From positions 1-6,878 of the forward strand of contig JAPTVL010000177.1 of assembly GCA_028065725.1 (NCBI GenBank): a stretch of DNA of 6,878 bases, read 5' to 3'. The stretch comes from Betaproteobacteria bacterium (GTDB lineage Bacteria; Pseudomonadota; Gammaproteobacteria; Burkholderiales; Rhodocyclaceae). Shown here one piece after another: positions 1-5,204 of the stretch. The notes under the pieces were generated by a model. That model saw only the letters and a list, made by a program, of their open reading frames with translations, had not been told where the DNA came from and ran no database searches. Positions within the stretch are counted from its first letter, which is position 1, and each line of letters opens with the position of its first letter. A program made the translations under genes and the position numbers.

Positions 1-542
1 AAGTAGTAGAGGAAAAAGTCGTAGCTCGGCGACACCGCGTTCATCACCAGCCCCAAACCGCCGAAGCAGAAGCCGACCAGCGCCACCACCGGGATGATCC
101 ACAGCGTCATCCAGAAATGGCCGTAGAGCCCAAGCCCCCAGATCACCGCCAGGATCGCCAGCCCGGACAGCAGGCTCTTCGACACTGCCCACGTCAGCTC
201 GCCCAGCATCACGTCGTCGAGCGTCATCGGCGCATTCATGATGGCGTCCCAGGTGCGCTGCACATGCATGCGCGAGAAGCTCGAATACAGCACCTCGAAG
301 GTGGCGGCGTTCATCGTGCTGTAGGCCACGGTGCCGGCGGCGAGGAAGGTGAGGTAGGGCATGCCGCCGACGTCCGGAAGCAGGCTGCCGAGGCCATAAC
401 CCAGGCCCAGCATGTACAGCATCGGATCGGCCAGATTGCCGAGGATGGACGGAATGGCGAGCTTTCTCCACACCAGGTAGTTGCGCTGCCATACCGGGAT
501 GAAGCGCCAGGAAAGTTGGGGCAGGCGCAGATGCTTAATCAC
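1..542 (-). CDS. nodJ: NodJ-type ABC-2 transporter permease (5' part, cut by left edge)
   Basis: This is the membrane subunit of an ABC-2 exporter, paired with the ATPase encoded just upstream. The window holds the first 180 codons; NodJ-family proteins are about 260 aa, so roughly a third lies beyond the left edge. It begins with GTG (540-542), overlapping the ATPase stop by 8 bases, and a GGAGG (complement of 550-554) sits 7 bases upstream, which fixes the start. Hydrophobic stretches lie near residues 33-53, 62-80, 122-140 and 144-168. The block around 63-106 (PYLTFLAAG, then [21 protein letters not shown] and IMNAP) is what I recognise as NodJ-like. NodJ with NodI exports lipochitooligosaccharides in rhizobia. 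Non-rhizobial betaproteobacterial homologues are widespread and their substrate is generally unknown, so the name indicates family only. It was not given as an open reading frame because it has no ATG start and runs off the edge. Confidence 0.88.
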   Translation of the reverse strand, partial: MIKHLRLPQLSWRFIPVWQRNYLVWRKLAIPSILGNLADPMLYMLGLGYGLGSLLPDVGGMPYLTFLAAGTVAYSTMNAATFEVLYSSFSRMHVQRTWDAIMNAPMTLDDVMLGELTWAVSKSLLSGLAILAVIWGLGLYGHFWMTLWIIPVVALVGFCFGGLGLVMNAVSPSYDFFLYY

Positions 543-1440
543 GCAGGTCCCTCCCGGTGAGCTTGAGGAACACGTCTTCCAGGTTCGACGGCCGGTGCAC
601 GTAGCGCAGCGCGGTCGTGTGGCTCAGCGCATCGATGACGCGGTCGGCGTCATGGGTGTAGCAGAAGAGCGTTTCGCCGACGGTCTCGGAGCGCTGGCAG
701 ACCCGACCCGCATGCTCGCGCGTCCAGGCGTCCAGCCCTTCGCCATACACCTCGACCACCGCCGGTTCGATGTGCGACTCGATCAGTGCGCGCGGCGCGC
801 CTTCGGCGACGATGGAGCCATGGTCGAGGATGGCGAGGCGGTCGGTGAGGCGCTCGGCCTCGTCCATGAAGTGCGTGGTGAGCACGATGGTCTTGCCGGC
901 GTTGATCAGCCGCCGCAGCCCTTGCCAGATCAGGTGGCGCGCCTGCGGGTCGAGGCCGGTGGTGGGCTCGTCCAGAAACAGGATCTCCGGGTCGTGCACC
1001 AGCGCGCGTGCCAGCGTGAGGCGCCGTTTCATGCCGCCGGACAGCTGGGCGATCTGCGCGTCGGCCTTGCCGGCGAGCCCGGCGAATTCCAGCAGTTCCG
1101 GCACACGCGCGGCGATGGCGGCCTTCTCCATGCCGAAATAGCGGCCGTAGGCGAACAGGTTTTCGCGCACCGAAAAATCCGGGTCGAGGTTGTCCATCTG
1201 AGGCACCACCCCGACCTTCATGCGGGCCTCGCGAGCGTGTTGCGGTACCGCGATGCCGGCCAGTTCGATCGTACCGGCGTCGGGTTCGATCAGTCCCAGC
1301 AGCAATCTGAGCGTGGTGGTCTTGCCCGCACCGTTGGGGCCCAGAAGGCCGAAGCACTCGCCGCGCCGCACGTGCAGATCGAGGCCGCGCACCACCTCGG
1401 TGTTGCCGTATTTTTTTGTCAGGCCGCGCACGTTCAGCAC
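535..1440 (-). CDS. nodI: NodI-type ABC transporter ATP-binding protein
   Basis: This is the cytoplasmic ATPase that drives the adjacent NodJ-type permease. It has 301 aa, the usual NodI length. The nucleotide-binding domain fills about residues 1-225: Walker [10 protein letters not shown] (34-42), Q-loop Q81, signature LSGGM (133-137), Walker B ILFLDEPT (153-160) with catalytic E158, D-loop near 162-164, and switch H190. All key residues are present. The last 75 residues form the C-terminal extension seen in drug- and NodI-type ABC-2 ATPases, ending with a [20 protein letters not shown] tail. The reading frame is open up to 1545, but the GTG at 1438-1440 gives the natural N-terminus and has GGAGG (complement of 1448-1452) 7 bases upstream. 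The start overlaps the hydrolase stop by 7 bases and the stop overlaps the permease start by 8, so translation is probably coupled. The family assignment is firm; the substrate is unknown. Confidence 0.92.
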   Translation of the reverse strand: MLNVRGLTKKYGNTEVVRGLDLHVRRGECFGLLGPNGAGKTTTLRLLLGLIEPDAGTIELAGIAVPQHAREARMKVGVVPQMDNLDPDFSVRENLFAYGRYFGMEKAAIAARVPELLEFAGLAGKADAQIAQLSGGMKRRLTLARALVHDPEILFLDEPTTGLDPQARHLIWQGLRRLINAGKTIVLTTHFMDEAERLTDRLAILDHGSIVAEGAPRALIESHIEPAVVEVYGEGLDAWTREHAGRVCQRSETVGETLFCYTHDADRVIDALSHTTALRYVHRPSNLEDVFLKLTGRDLRD

Positions 1441-2036
1441 GGGCAGGCCTCCAGAAACGCCTGTTTCAGTTCCTTCAGCTTGCCGTGAAAGAAATGGCCC
1501 GCCTCGGGAATTTCTTTTACCGTGAGCTGCTGCTGCTCGGCCCACAGCCGGATCGCGGCAGGCGGGATGAGTTCGTCGGCATCACCATAGATCACCACGG
1601 TGTCCTCGGGAACCGGATCGAATTCGTACATGGTGACCGCGGGCGCGACCAGGATCAGGCGCTTGGCGTGCAGTTCCTGGCGCAGGCGGTGCTGAACGAA
1701 GGCGCCGAAGGAAAAGCCGGCCAGCGCCCACGGCAGGCCGGGGTAGCTCGCCTCGACGAAGCGGGCAACGGCCAGCAGGTCCTCGGTTTCACCTACGCCG
1801 GCGTCGAATTCGCCGTCGCTCATGCCGACACCGCGGAAATTCGGCCGCACGCTGACCCAGCCGGCCTCGTTGGCCGCCTTGGCCAGCGTCGTCACCACCT
1901 TGTTGTCGAGGCTGCCGCCGTGCAGCGGATGCGGGTGGGCCACCAGCAGGAGGCCGCGGCGATCGGTCTCGGGATCGTCGATCACGGTTTCCAGCTTGCC
2001 TGCCGGAACCGGGATGCGCAGCTTGTAGCGTTTCAT
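1434..2036 (-). CDS. small alpha/beta hydrolase (COG2945-like)
   Basis: This is a 200-aa single-domain alpha/beta-hydrolase with no signal peptide, so it should be cytoplasmic. The HPHPLHGG segment (34-41) matches the loop after the first core strand that forms the oxyanion hole in this group. The nucleophile elbow is GFSFG (107-111) with Ser109. The likely acid is Asp154 in GDADELIP, and the likely catalytic His is His181 in EAGHFFHG. The triad therefore looks complete. The length and the HPHP/GFSFG/AGHFFHG set resemble the COG2945 group, whose substrates are mostly unknown, so esterase or thioesterase activity is only a guess. I chose ATG at 2034-2036. It lacks a well-spaced ribosome site, and a GTG at 2061-2063 would add nine residues and overlap the ferredoxin stop, so that start is a real alternative. 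The end overlaps the ATPase GTG by 7 bases. The protein ends in CPC, a minor oddity. Confidence 0.9.
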   Translation of the reverse strand: MKRYKLRIPVPAGKLETVIDDPETDRRGLLLVAHPHPLHGGSLDNKVVTTLAKAANEAGWVSVRPNFRGVGMSDGEFDAGVGETEDLLAVARFVEASYPGLPWALAGFSFGAFVQHRLRQELHAKRLILVAPAVTMYEFDPVPEDTVVIYGDADELIPPAAIRLWAEQQQLTVKEIPEAGHFFHGKLKELKQAFLEACPC

Positions 2037-2059
2037 CCTGGCCGTTTCGATCGGCCGCT

Positions 2060-2377
2060 TCACTTCAGCAGCAGGCGCTCGACGATACGCCCCTGCTTCA
2101 GATGGGCCTCGAAAATCTCGTCGATGTCGGCCTCGTCCACGTAGGTGTACCAGACGCCTTCCGGGTAGACGACAACCACGGGGCCCTCGTCGCAACGGTC
2201 GAGGCAGCCGGCGCTGTTGATGCGGCATTGGCCTTCGCCGTTCAGGTTGGCATGCTTGACCTTTTTCTTCAGGTAATCGCGCATGGCCTGGCCGCCGGCG
2301 GCGCCGCAGCATTTGGCGCCGTCTTCACGCTGGTTGGTGCAGAAAAAAACGTGGTGCTTGTAATACGGGTCAGTCAT
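2060..2377 (-). CDS. thioredoxin-fold [2Fe-2S] ferredoxin
   Basis: This is a 105-aa protein of the thioredoxin-like [2Fe-2S] ferredoxin family (related to clostridial and Aquifex Fd4-type ferredoxins and to the NuoE C-terminal domain). Family members carry a cluster on C-x(10-12)-C and C-x3-C. Here these are most likely Cys13 with Cys24 (HVFFC...KCCG) and Cys58 with Cys62 (AGCLDRC), followed by the conserved EGPVVVVYPEGVWY stretch (64-77). There are two further cysteines, Cys23 beside Cys24 and Cys51 in GQCRINSAGC. It is likely a small cytoplasmic electron carrier or sensor; no redox partner is encoded nearby. The ATG at 2375-2377 lies within the last codons of the upstream gene (8-base overlap, ATGACTGA), which suggests coupled translation, and there is no strong ribosome site. 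The frame stays open further upstream, but the family begins at the DPYYKHHVFFC-like segment, which supports this start. Confidence 0.92.
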   Translation of the reverse strand: MTDPYYKHHVFFCTNQREDGAKCCGAAGGQAMRDYLKKKVKHANLNGEGQCRINSAGCLDRCDEGPVVVVYPEGVWYTYVDEADIDEIFEAHLKQGRIVERLLLK

Positions 2378-2741
2378 TCGAAAAGTCCGAGTATTTGAGA
2401 GCGTTGCCGTGAGCCTTGTCCACCGGGTATTTTCGCGCATTGATCGCGAGTTTGTCGGCGGCGGCGTCGAGCAGGTCGATGCCCAGCAGGTCGGCAAGCC
2501 TTGTCAGGTAGATCAGCACGTCGGCAATTTCCTGGCGTACGGCTTCATGCTGCGCGGCACTCAGGTTCTGGCTTTGCTCCGGAGTAAGCCACTGGAAAGG
2601 TTCCAGCAGTTCCGCCGCCTCCACGCTCAAGGCCATGACCAGGTTCTTGGGAGTGTGGTAGCGTTCCCATGCGCGCGCCTGGGCGAATTCGCGAATGCGT
2701 AGACGCAGAGTGTCAAGGTTGTCGATTTCATGATGGCTCAT
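2370..2741 (-). CDS. MazG-like nucleotide pyrophosphohydrolase (dCTPase/RS21-C6 type)
   Basis: This is a 123-aa all-alpha NTP pyrophosphohydrolase of the MazG superfamily, closest in look to single-domain RS21-C6/DCTPP1-type enzymes. These hydrolyse (d)NTPs, often dCTP or modified nucleotides, to the monophosphate and pyrophosphate using Mg2+. The metal site is present as E41-x-x-E44 in VEAAELLEPFQW and E71-x-x-D74 in EIADVLIYLTRLAD. The upstream RAWERYHTPKNLVMALSVEAAELLE run (24-47) is the classic family block. A C-terminal NARKYPVDKAHG-like segment follows. I chose ATG at 2739-2741 on family length; an in-frame ATG at 2748-2750 would add three residues, and neither has a clear ribosome site. 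It is the first gene of the leftward operon and overlaps the ferredoxin by 8 bases. The exact substrate cannot be read from sequence. Confidence 0.92.
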   Translation of the reverse strand: MSHHEIDNLDTLRLRIREFAQARAWERYHTPKNLVMALSVEAAELLEPFQWLTPEQSQNLSAAQHEAVRQEIADVLIYLTRLADLLGIDLLDAAADKLAINARKYPVDKAHGNALKYSDFSND

Positions 2742-2775
2742 GGGCGGCATGATACCGCGGGAGGCGACAGGCTTA

Positions 2776-2789
2776 CGACACCCGTGTCG
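2776..2789. repeat. 14-bp palindrome, possible operator
   Basis: CGACAC-CC-GTGTCG is a perfect 6-bp inverted repeat with a 2-base centre. It lies 35-48 bases upstream of the MazG-like start and about 175 bases upstream of the first EPS gene. The position suits a regulator site for the leftward operon, or an upstream activator site for the sigma-54-type promoter at 2864-2879. No protein can be assigned. In GC-rich DNA such a palindrome can occur by chance. Confidence 0.35.
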
Positions 2790-2863
2790 GGCTACCGACG
2801 TCCCGGGCGGCGTTTGGCGTGCGCAGGCCATGGTTGAACAAGGCCGTCCGGGAGTTTAAGGTT

Positions 2864-2879
2864 TGGCCTGAGGCTTGCT
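2864..2879 (+). promoter_or_regulatory. candidate sigma-54 (-24/-12) promoter of the EPS operon
   Basis: The sequence TGGCCTGAGGCTTGCT keeps the invariant GG (2865-2866) and GC (2877-2878) at the required 10-base distance. It also matches TGGC, the G at consensus position 7 and TTGCT of the RpoN consensus TGGCACG-N4-TTGCW; only the A and C after TGGC differ. A start near 2889-2890 would give a leader of about 73 bases containing the inverted repeat 2907-2939 and the GGGAGG ribosome site. PEP-CTERM/XrtA loci are known to be associated with the PrsK/PrsR two-component pair, whose regulator is of the sigma-54-activator type, so a sigma-54 promoter here fits. It is a motif match by eye only. Confidence 0.55.
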
Positions 2880-2906
2880 TGTAGTCGTTGATGGCAAGAT
2901 TGTTTT

Positions 2907-2939
2907 TTAATTCGCTCTGGCATAATGCTGGCGAATTAA
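2907..2939. repeat. perfect 9-bp inverted repeat upstream of the EPS operon
   Basis: TTAATTCGC (2907-2915) is mirrored exactly by GCGAATTAA (2931-2939), with a 15-base spacer. The spacer contains CATAAT (2921-2926), a 5/6 match to a sigma-70 -10 box, within a small inner palindrome GCAT-A-ATGC. The right arm ends 11 bases before the GGGAGG ribosome site. It could be a dimeric regulator's operator covering a -10 box, or, if transcription starts near 2890, a 5'-leader hairpin next to the ribosome site. The arms are AT-rich while the surrounding DNA is GC-rich, which makes chance less likely. Confidence 0.55.
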
Positions 2940-2950
2940 CTGAATATAAA

Positions 2951-2956
2951 GGGAGG
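2951..2956 (+). promoter_or_regulatory. ribosome binding site of the EPS export gene
   Basis: GGGAGG lies 6 bases before the ATG at 2963. It decides the start: an in-frame ATG at 2891 and another at 2972 lack such spacing (the latter would be 15 bases away). Confidence 0.85.
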
Positions 2957-2962
2957 GTGGAC

Positions 2963-3586
2963 ATGTTTACGATGAAGAAGCATATCGTGCGTGCTGGCGT
3001 GGTGCTGGCCGTTGCTGCCATGGCAGGCTGTTCAATCACGCCGAGCTATCCGCCCGCCCCCGAGCGTACCGGGCAGTTCGACTGGAATTATCTGATCGGC
3101 CCGGGCGACTCGGTCCAGGTCTTCGTCTGGCGCAATCCCGAGGTGTCGGGCAGCTTCCCGATCCGCCCCGACGGCAAGATGACCATGAACCTGATCGAGG
3201 ATATGCAGGCGTCCGGCAAGACGCCCACCCAGTTGGCGCGCGACATCGAAAAGGCGCTGGCCAAATATATCCAGGAACCGATCGTCACCGTGATCATGGG
3301 CGGCGGCATCGGACCGTTCGACCAGCAGATCCGCGTGATCGGCGAGGCGGCCAAACCGCAGGCGCTGAGCTTCCGCGAGAAAATGAGCCTGATCGACCTG
3401 ATGATCGCGGTCGGCGGCATCACCGATTTTGCCGCGGGCAACAAGGCCTACATCCTGCGCACCGTGGACGGCAAGCAGGAACGCCTCGGCGTGCGCCTGG
3501 AGGACCTGTTGAAAGCCGGCGACATTTCGGCCAACGTCGACATGAAGCCAGGCGACGTGCTGGTGGTGCCTGAAAGCCTGTTCTAA
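2963..3586 (+). CDS. XrtA/PEP-CTERM-type exopolysaccharide export lipoprotein (Wza/OPX family)
   Basis: This is the outer-membrane polysaccharide export (OPX) component of the operon. Its 207 aa begin with a lipoprotein signal peptide: basic MKKHIVR, a hydrophobic run 11-22, and lipobox MAGC with Cys23 as the lipidated residue. Ser24 follows, with no Asp retention signal, so the outer membrane is expected. The mature part has a polysaccharide-export domain at about 40-113 (YLIGPGDSVQVFVWRNPEVSG, then RPDGKMTMNLIED) and an SLBB-like domain at about 121-205 (IRVIGEAAKPQ, IAVGGITDFAAGN, MKPGDVLVVPESLF). This set matches what I know of the PEP-CTERM export family (TIGR03027-like). It ends right after the SLBB domain, with no visible counterpart of the C-terminal amphipathic helix that forms the outer-membrane ring in the roughly 380-aa E. 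coli Wza. It is the first gene of the EPS operon and is followed 74 bases later by the chain-length gene. Confidence 0.93.
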   Translation: MFTMKKHIVRAGVVLAVAAMAGCSITPSYPPAPERTGQFDWNYLIGPGDSVQVFVWRNPEVSGSFPIRPDGKMTMNLIEDMQASGKTPTQLARDIEKALAKYIQEPIVTVIMGGGIGPFDQQIRVIGEAAKPQALSFREKMSLIDLMIAVGGITDFAAGNKAYILRTVDGKQERLGVRLEDLLKAGDISANVDMKPGDVLVVPESLF

Positions 3587-3594
3587 CTGTGTAT

Positions 3595-3612
3595 GCGCCG
3601 CTTTTGCGGCGC
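3595..3612 (+). terminator. intercistronic hairpin (possible attenuator or mRNA-stability element)
   Basis: GCGCCGC-TTTT-GCGGCGC is a perfect 7-bp all-GC stem with a four-T loop, beginning 9 bases after the export gene's stop. Only two T residues follow, so it is not a convincing full Rho-independent terminator. It may partly terminate transcription or protect the upstream mRNA 3' end, giving more export lipoprotein than downstream proteins. The rest of the 74-base gap shows only a T5 run (3642-3646) and no strong ribosome site. Confidence 0.5.
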
Positions 3613-3660
3613 TTGTGCCCAAGCCGCAGGCTGTCGGGTGCTTTTTGATGGAACGTACGC

Positions 3661-5196
3661 ATGGATCAAGTGCTGCAACAAATTCTGGGGTATGCCAAGG
3701 CCGCCTGGCGGCGCCGCTGGTGGGGCGTGGTGGTGGCCTGGCTGGTGTGCATCGTCGGCTGGACCTGGGTGATGATGCTCCCCGACCGCTACCAGGCGTC
3801 GGCGCGTGTCTATGTGGACACGCAAACCCTGTTGAGGCCGCTGCTGGTTGGACTGGCGGCCCAGCCTGATGTGCAGCAGCAGATCAAAATGATGACGCGC
3901 CAGCTGGTTAGCCGTCCGACCCTCGAAAAAGTCGCGCGCATGACCGATCTGGACGTGAAGGCCAAAACGCCGGAGCAGACCGAGGCCATGCTGACCAGTC
4001 TGGCGAGCAAGATAGCGATTGCCGACGGCGGTCGCGAAAATCTCTACACCATCAGCTATCAGGATGCCAATGGCGATCTTGCCAAGAAAGTCGTGCAGTC
4101 GCTGCTGACCATTTTTGTGGAAACCAGCCTCGGCAAGACCCGCCAGGATATTTCCAGTTCGGCGCGCTTCATCGAAGAGCAGTTGCAGCAGTATCAACAG
4201 AAGCTGACCGACGCCGAAAACGCCCTCACCGAATTCAAGCGCAAGCACATTGGTATGATGCCGGGGCAGGGAAAGGATTATTACGCCAAGCTGGCCGAGG
4301 TCAGTGCCCAGTTGCGGCAGGCCCAGCTGGACCAGCAGGAAGCGGTCAATCGCCGCAACCAGCTCAAGCGCCAACTGTCCGACGAAGAACCGGAACTGAC
4401 GGCAGCGGCTGCTGCGGTATCGACGCATAGCGAAATCGACGGCCGCATCCAGGCGCTGGAAAAGCAGATGGATCAACTGCGCCTGCAATACACCGACCTG
4501 CACCCGGATATCCAGTCGACCAAGCGTTTGATCGAGCGGCTGGAAGCGCAGAAGAAAGTCGATCTGACTGAGCGCAAGGCCGACCCCGCGGGTGCCCGGA
4601 TCCAGAATCCGGTCTATCAGCAACTCACTATTGCCATCGCCGAGGCGGATGCGACGGTCTCCTCGCTGGGCGCGCGCGTGGCCGAATATCAGCGCCGCTA
4701 TGGCGAGCTGCGCAATGCCTCCAACATGATTCCGCAGGTCGAACAGGAATACACCCAGCTGATGCGCGACTACGGCGTCTATCGCCAGAACTACGATGCC
4801 CTGCTGAAACGGCGCGAGTCGGTCACCATGTCCGGCGAGGTCGAGAGCAAGACCGACACGGTCGATTTCCGCGTCATCGATCCGCCTTTCGTGCCAAGCC
4901 AGCCGGCATGGCCGAACCGTCCCCTGTTCCTGTCGATGGTGACGCTGGGCGGCCTGCTTGCCGGCGTGGCGGTGGCCTTCCTGCTGAGCCAGTTGCGCCG
5001 CACCGTAACCGACCGCCGTGTCCTGCGCGAGCTGACCGGCCTGCCACTGCTGGGTGCGGTGGCGCGGGTGGAAACCGAAGACTCCCGCCGCCGCAAGCGC
5101 AAGGGTCTGCTGACCTATCTGGCCACCCTGGGCAGCCTGATAGCCGCCTATGGGGCGGTAATGATCCTGCAGTTGGTCGTGTCGCGCGCAGGCTAG
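3661..5196 (+). CDS. XrtA-type polysaccharide chain-length determinant (Wzz/PCP family)
   Basis: This is an inner-membrane polysaccharide co-polymerase that controls chain length and partners the tyrosine kinase encoded next. It has 511 aa. A short cytoplasmic N-terminus ends in RRRW and is followed by transmembrane helix 1 (about 21-40). The Wzz domain opens with PDRYQASARVYVDTQTLLRPLL (41-62). A long periplasmic helical region, probably coiled coil, spans about 162-300 with many Q/E/L/K residues. The proline-rich block DPPFVPSQPAWPNRP (407-421) leads into helix 2 (about 422-444). Unlike classical Wzz, a 35-residue cytoplasmic loop with RRRKRK (476-481) is followed by a third hydrophobic segment (about 483-507). 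This layout agrees with the PEP-CTERM chain-length family (TIGR03007-like). There is no built-in kinase domain. The ATG at 3661 has only weak ribosome-site similarity, and the stop overlaps the AGGAG of the kinase gene. Confidence 0.93.
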   Translation: MDQVLQQILGYAKAAWRRRWWGVVVAWLVCIVGWTWVMMLPDRYQASARVYVDTQTLLRPLLVGLAAQPDVQQQIKMMTRQLVSRPTLEKVARMTDLDVKAKTPEQTEAMLTSLASKIAIADGGRENLYTISYQDANGDLAKKVVQSLLTIFVETSLGKTRQDISSSARFIEEQLQQYQQKLTDAENALTEFKRKHIGMMPGQGKDYYAKLAEVSAQLRQAQLDQQEAVNRRNQLKRQLSDEEPELTAAAAAVSTHSEIDGRIQALEKQMDQLRLQYTDLHPDIQSTKRLIERLEAQKKVDLTERKADPAGARIQNPVYQQLTIAIAEADATVSSLGARVAEYQRRYGELRNASNMIPQVEQEYTQLMRDYGVYRQNYDALLKRRESVTMSGEVESKTDTVDFRVIDPPFVPSQPAWPNRPLFLSMVTLGGLLAGVAVAFLLSQLRRTVTDRRVLRELTGLPLLGAVARVETEDSRRRKRKGLLTYLATLGSLIAAYGAVMILQLVVSRAG

Positions 5197-5204
5197 GAGA
5201 GACC

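Noticed and set aside
481..1488. Long plus-strand open frame across the ATPase gene
   Set aside because: It lies opposite the clearly recognisable NodI-type ATPase, shows no family motifs, and has the composition expected of a GC-rich antisense shadow.
2751..2860. Promoter for the leftward operon
   Set aside because: I read the complement for -35/-10 pairs and sigma-54 spacing and found nothing better than chance, so no promoter is annotated although one must exist.
2945..2950. TATAAA as a -10 box for the EPS operon
   Set aside because: A start 6-8 bases downstream would fall within or after the ribosome site, leaving almost no leader.
2891..2962. In-frame upward extension of the export lipoprotein gene starting at ATG 2891
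   Set aside because: It would place 24 residues before the lipoprotein signal peptide, lacks a ribosome site, and runs through the inverted repeat. GGGAGG at 2951-2956 points to 2963.
3583..4623. Long minus-strand open frame of 346 codons under the chain-length gene
   Set aside because: It is antisense to a well-supported Wzz-family gene and has a His/Gln/Leu-rich composition typical of shadow frames, with no recognisable domain.
4908..5204. Upstream extension of the kinase reading frame, suggesting a fused or longer kinase
   Set aside because: This part is the out-of-frame shadow of the chain-length gene, rich in Pro, Arg and Gly. The ATG at 5205 has a good AGGAG and gives the normal kinase N-terminus.
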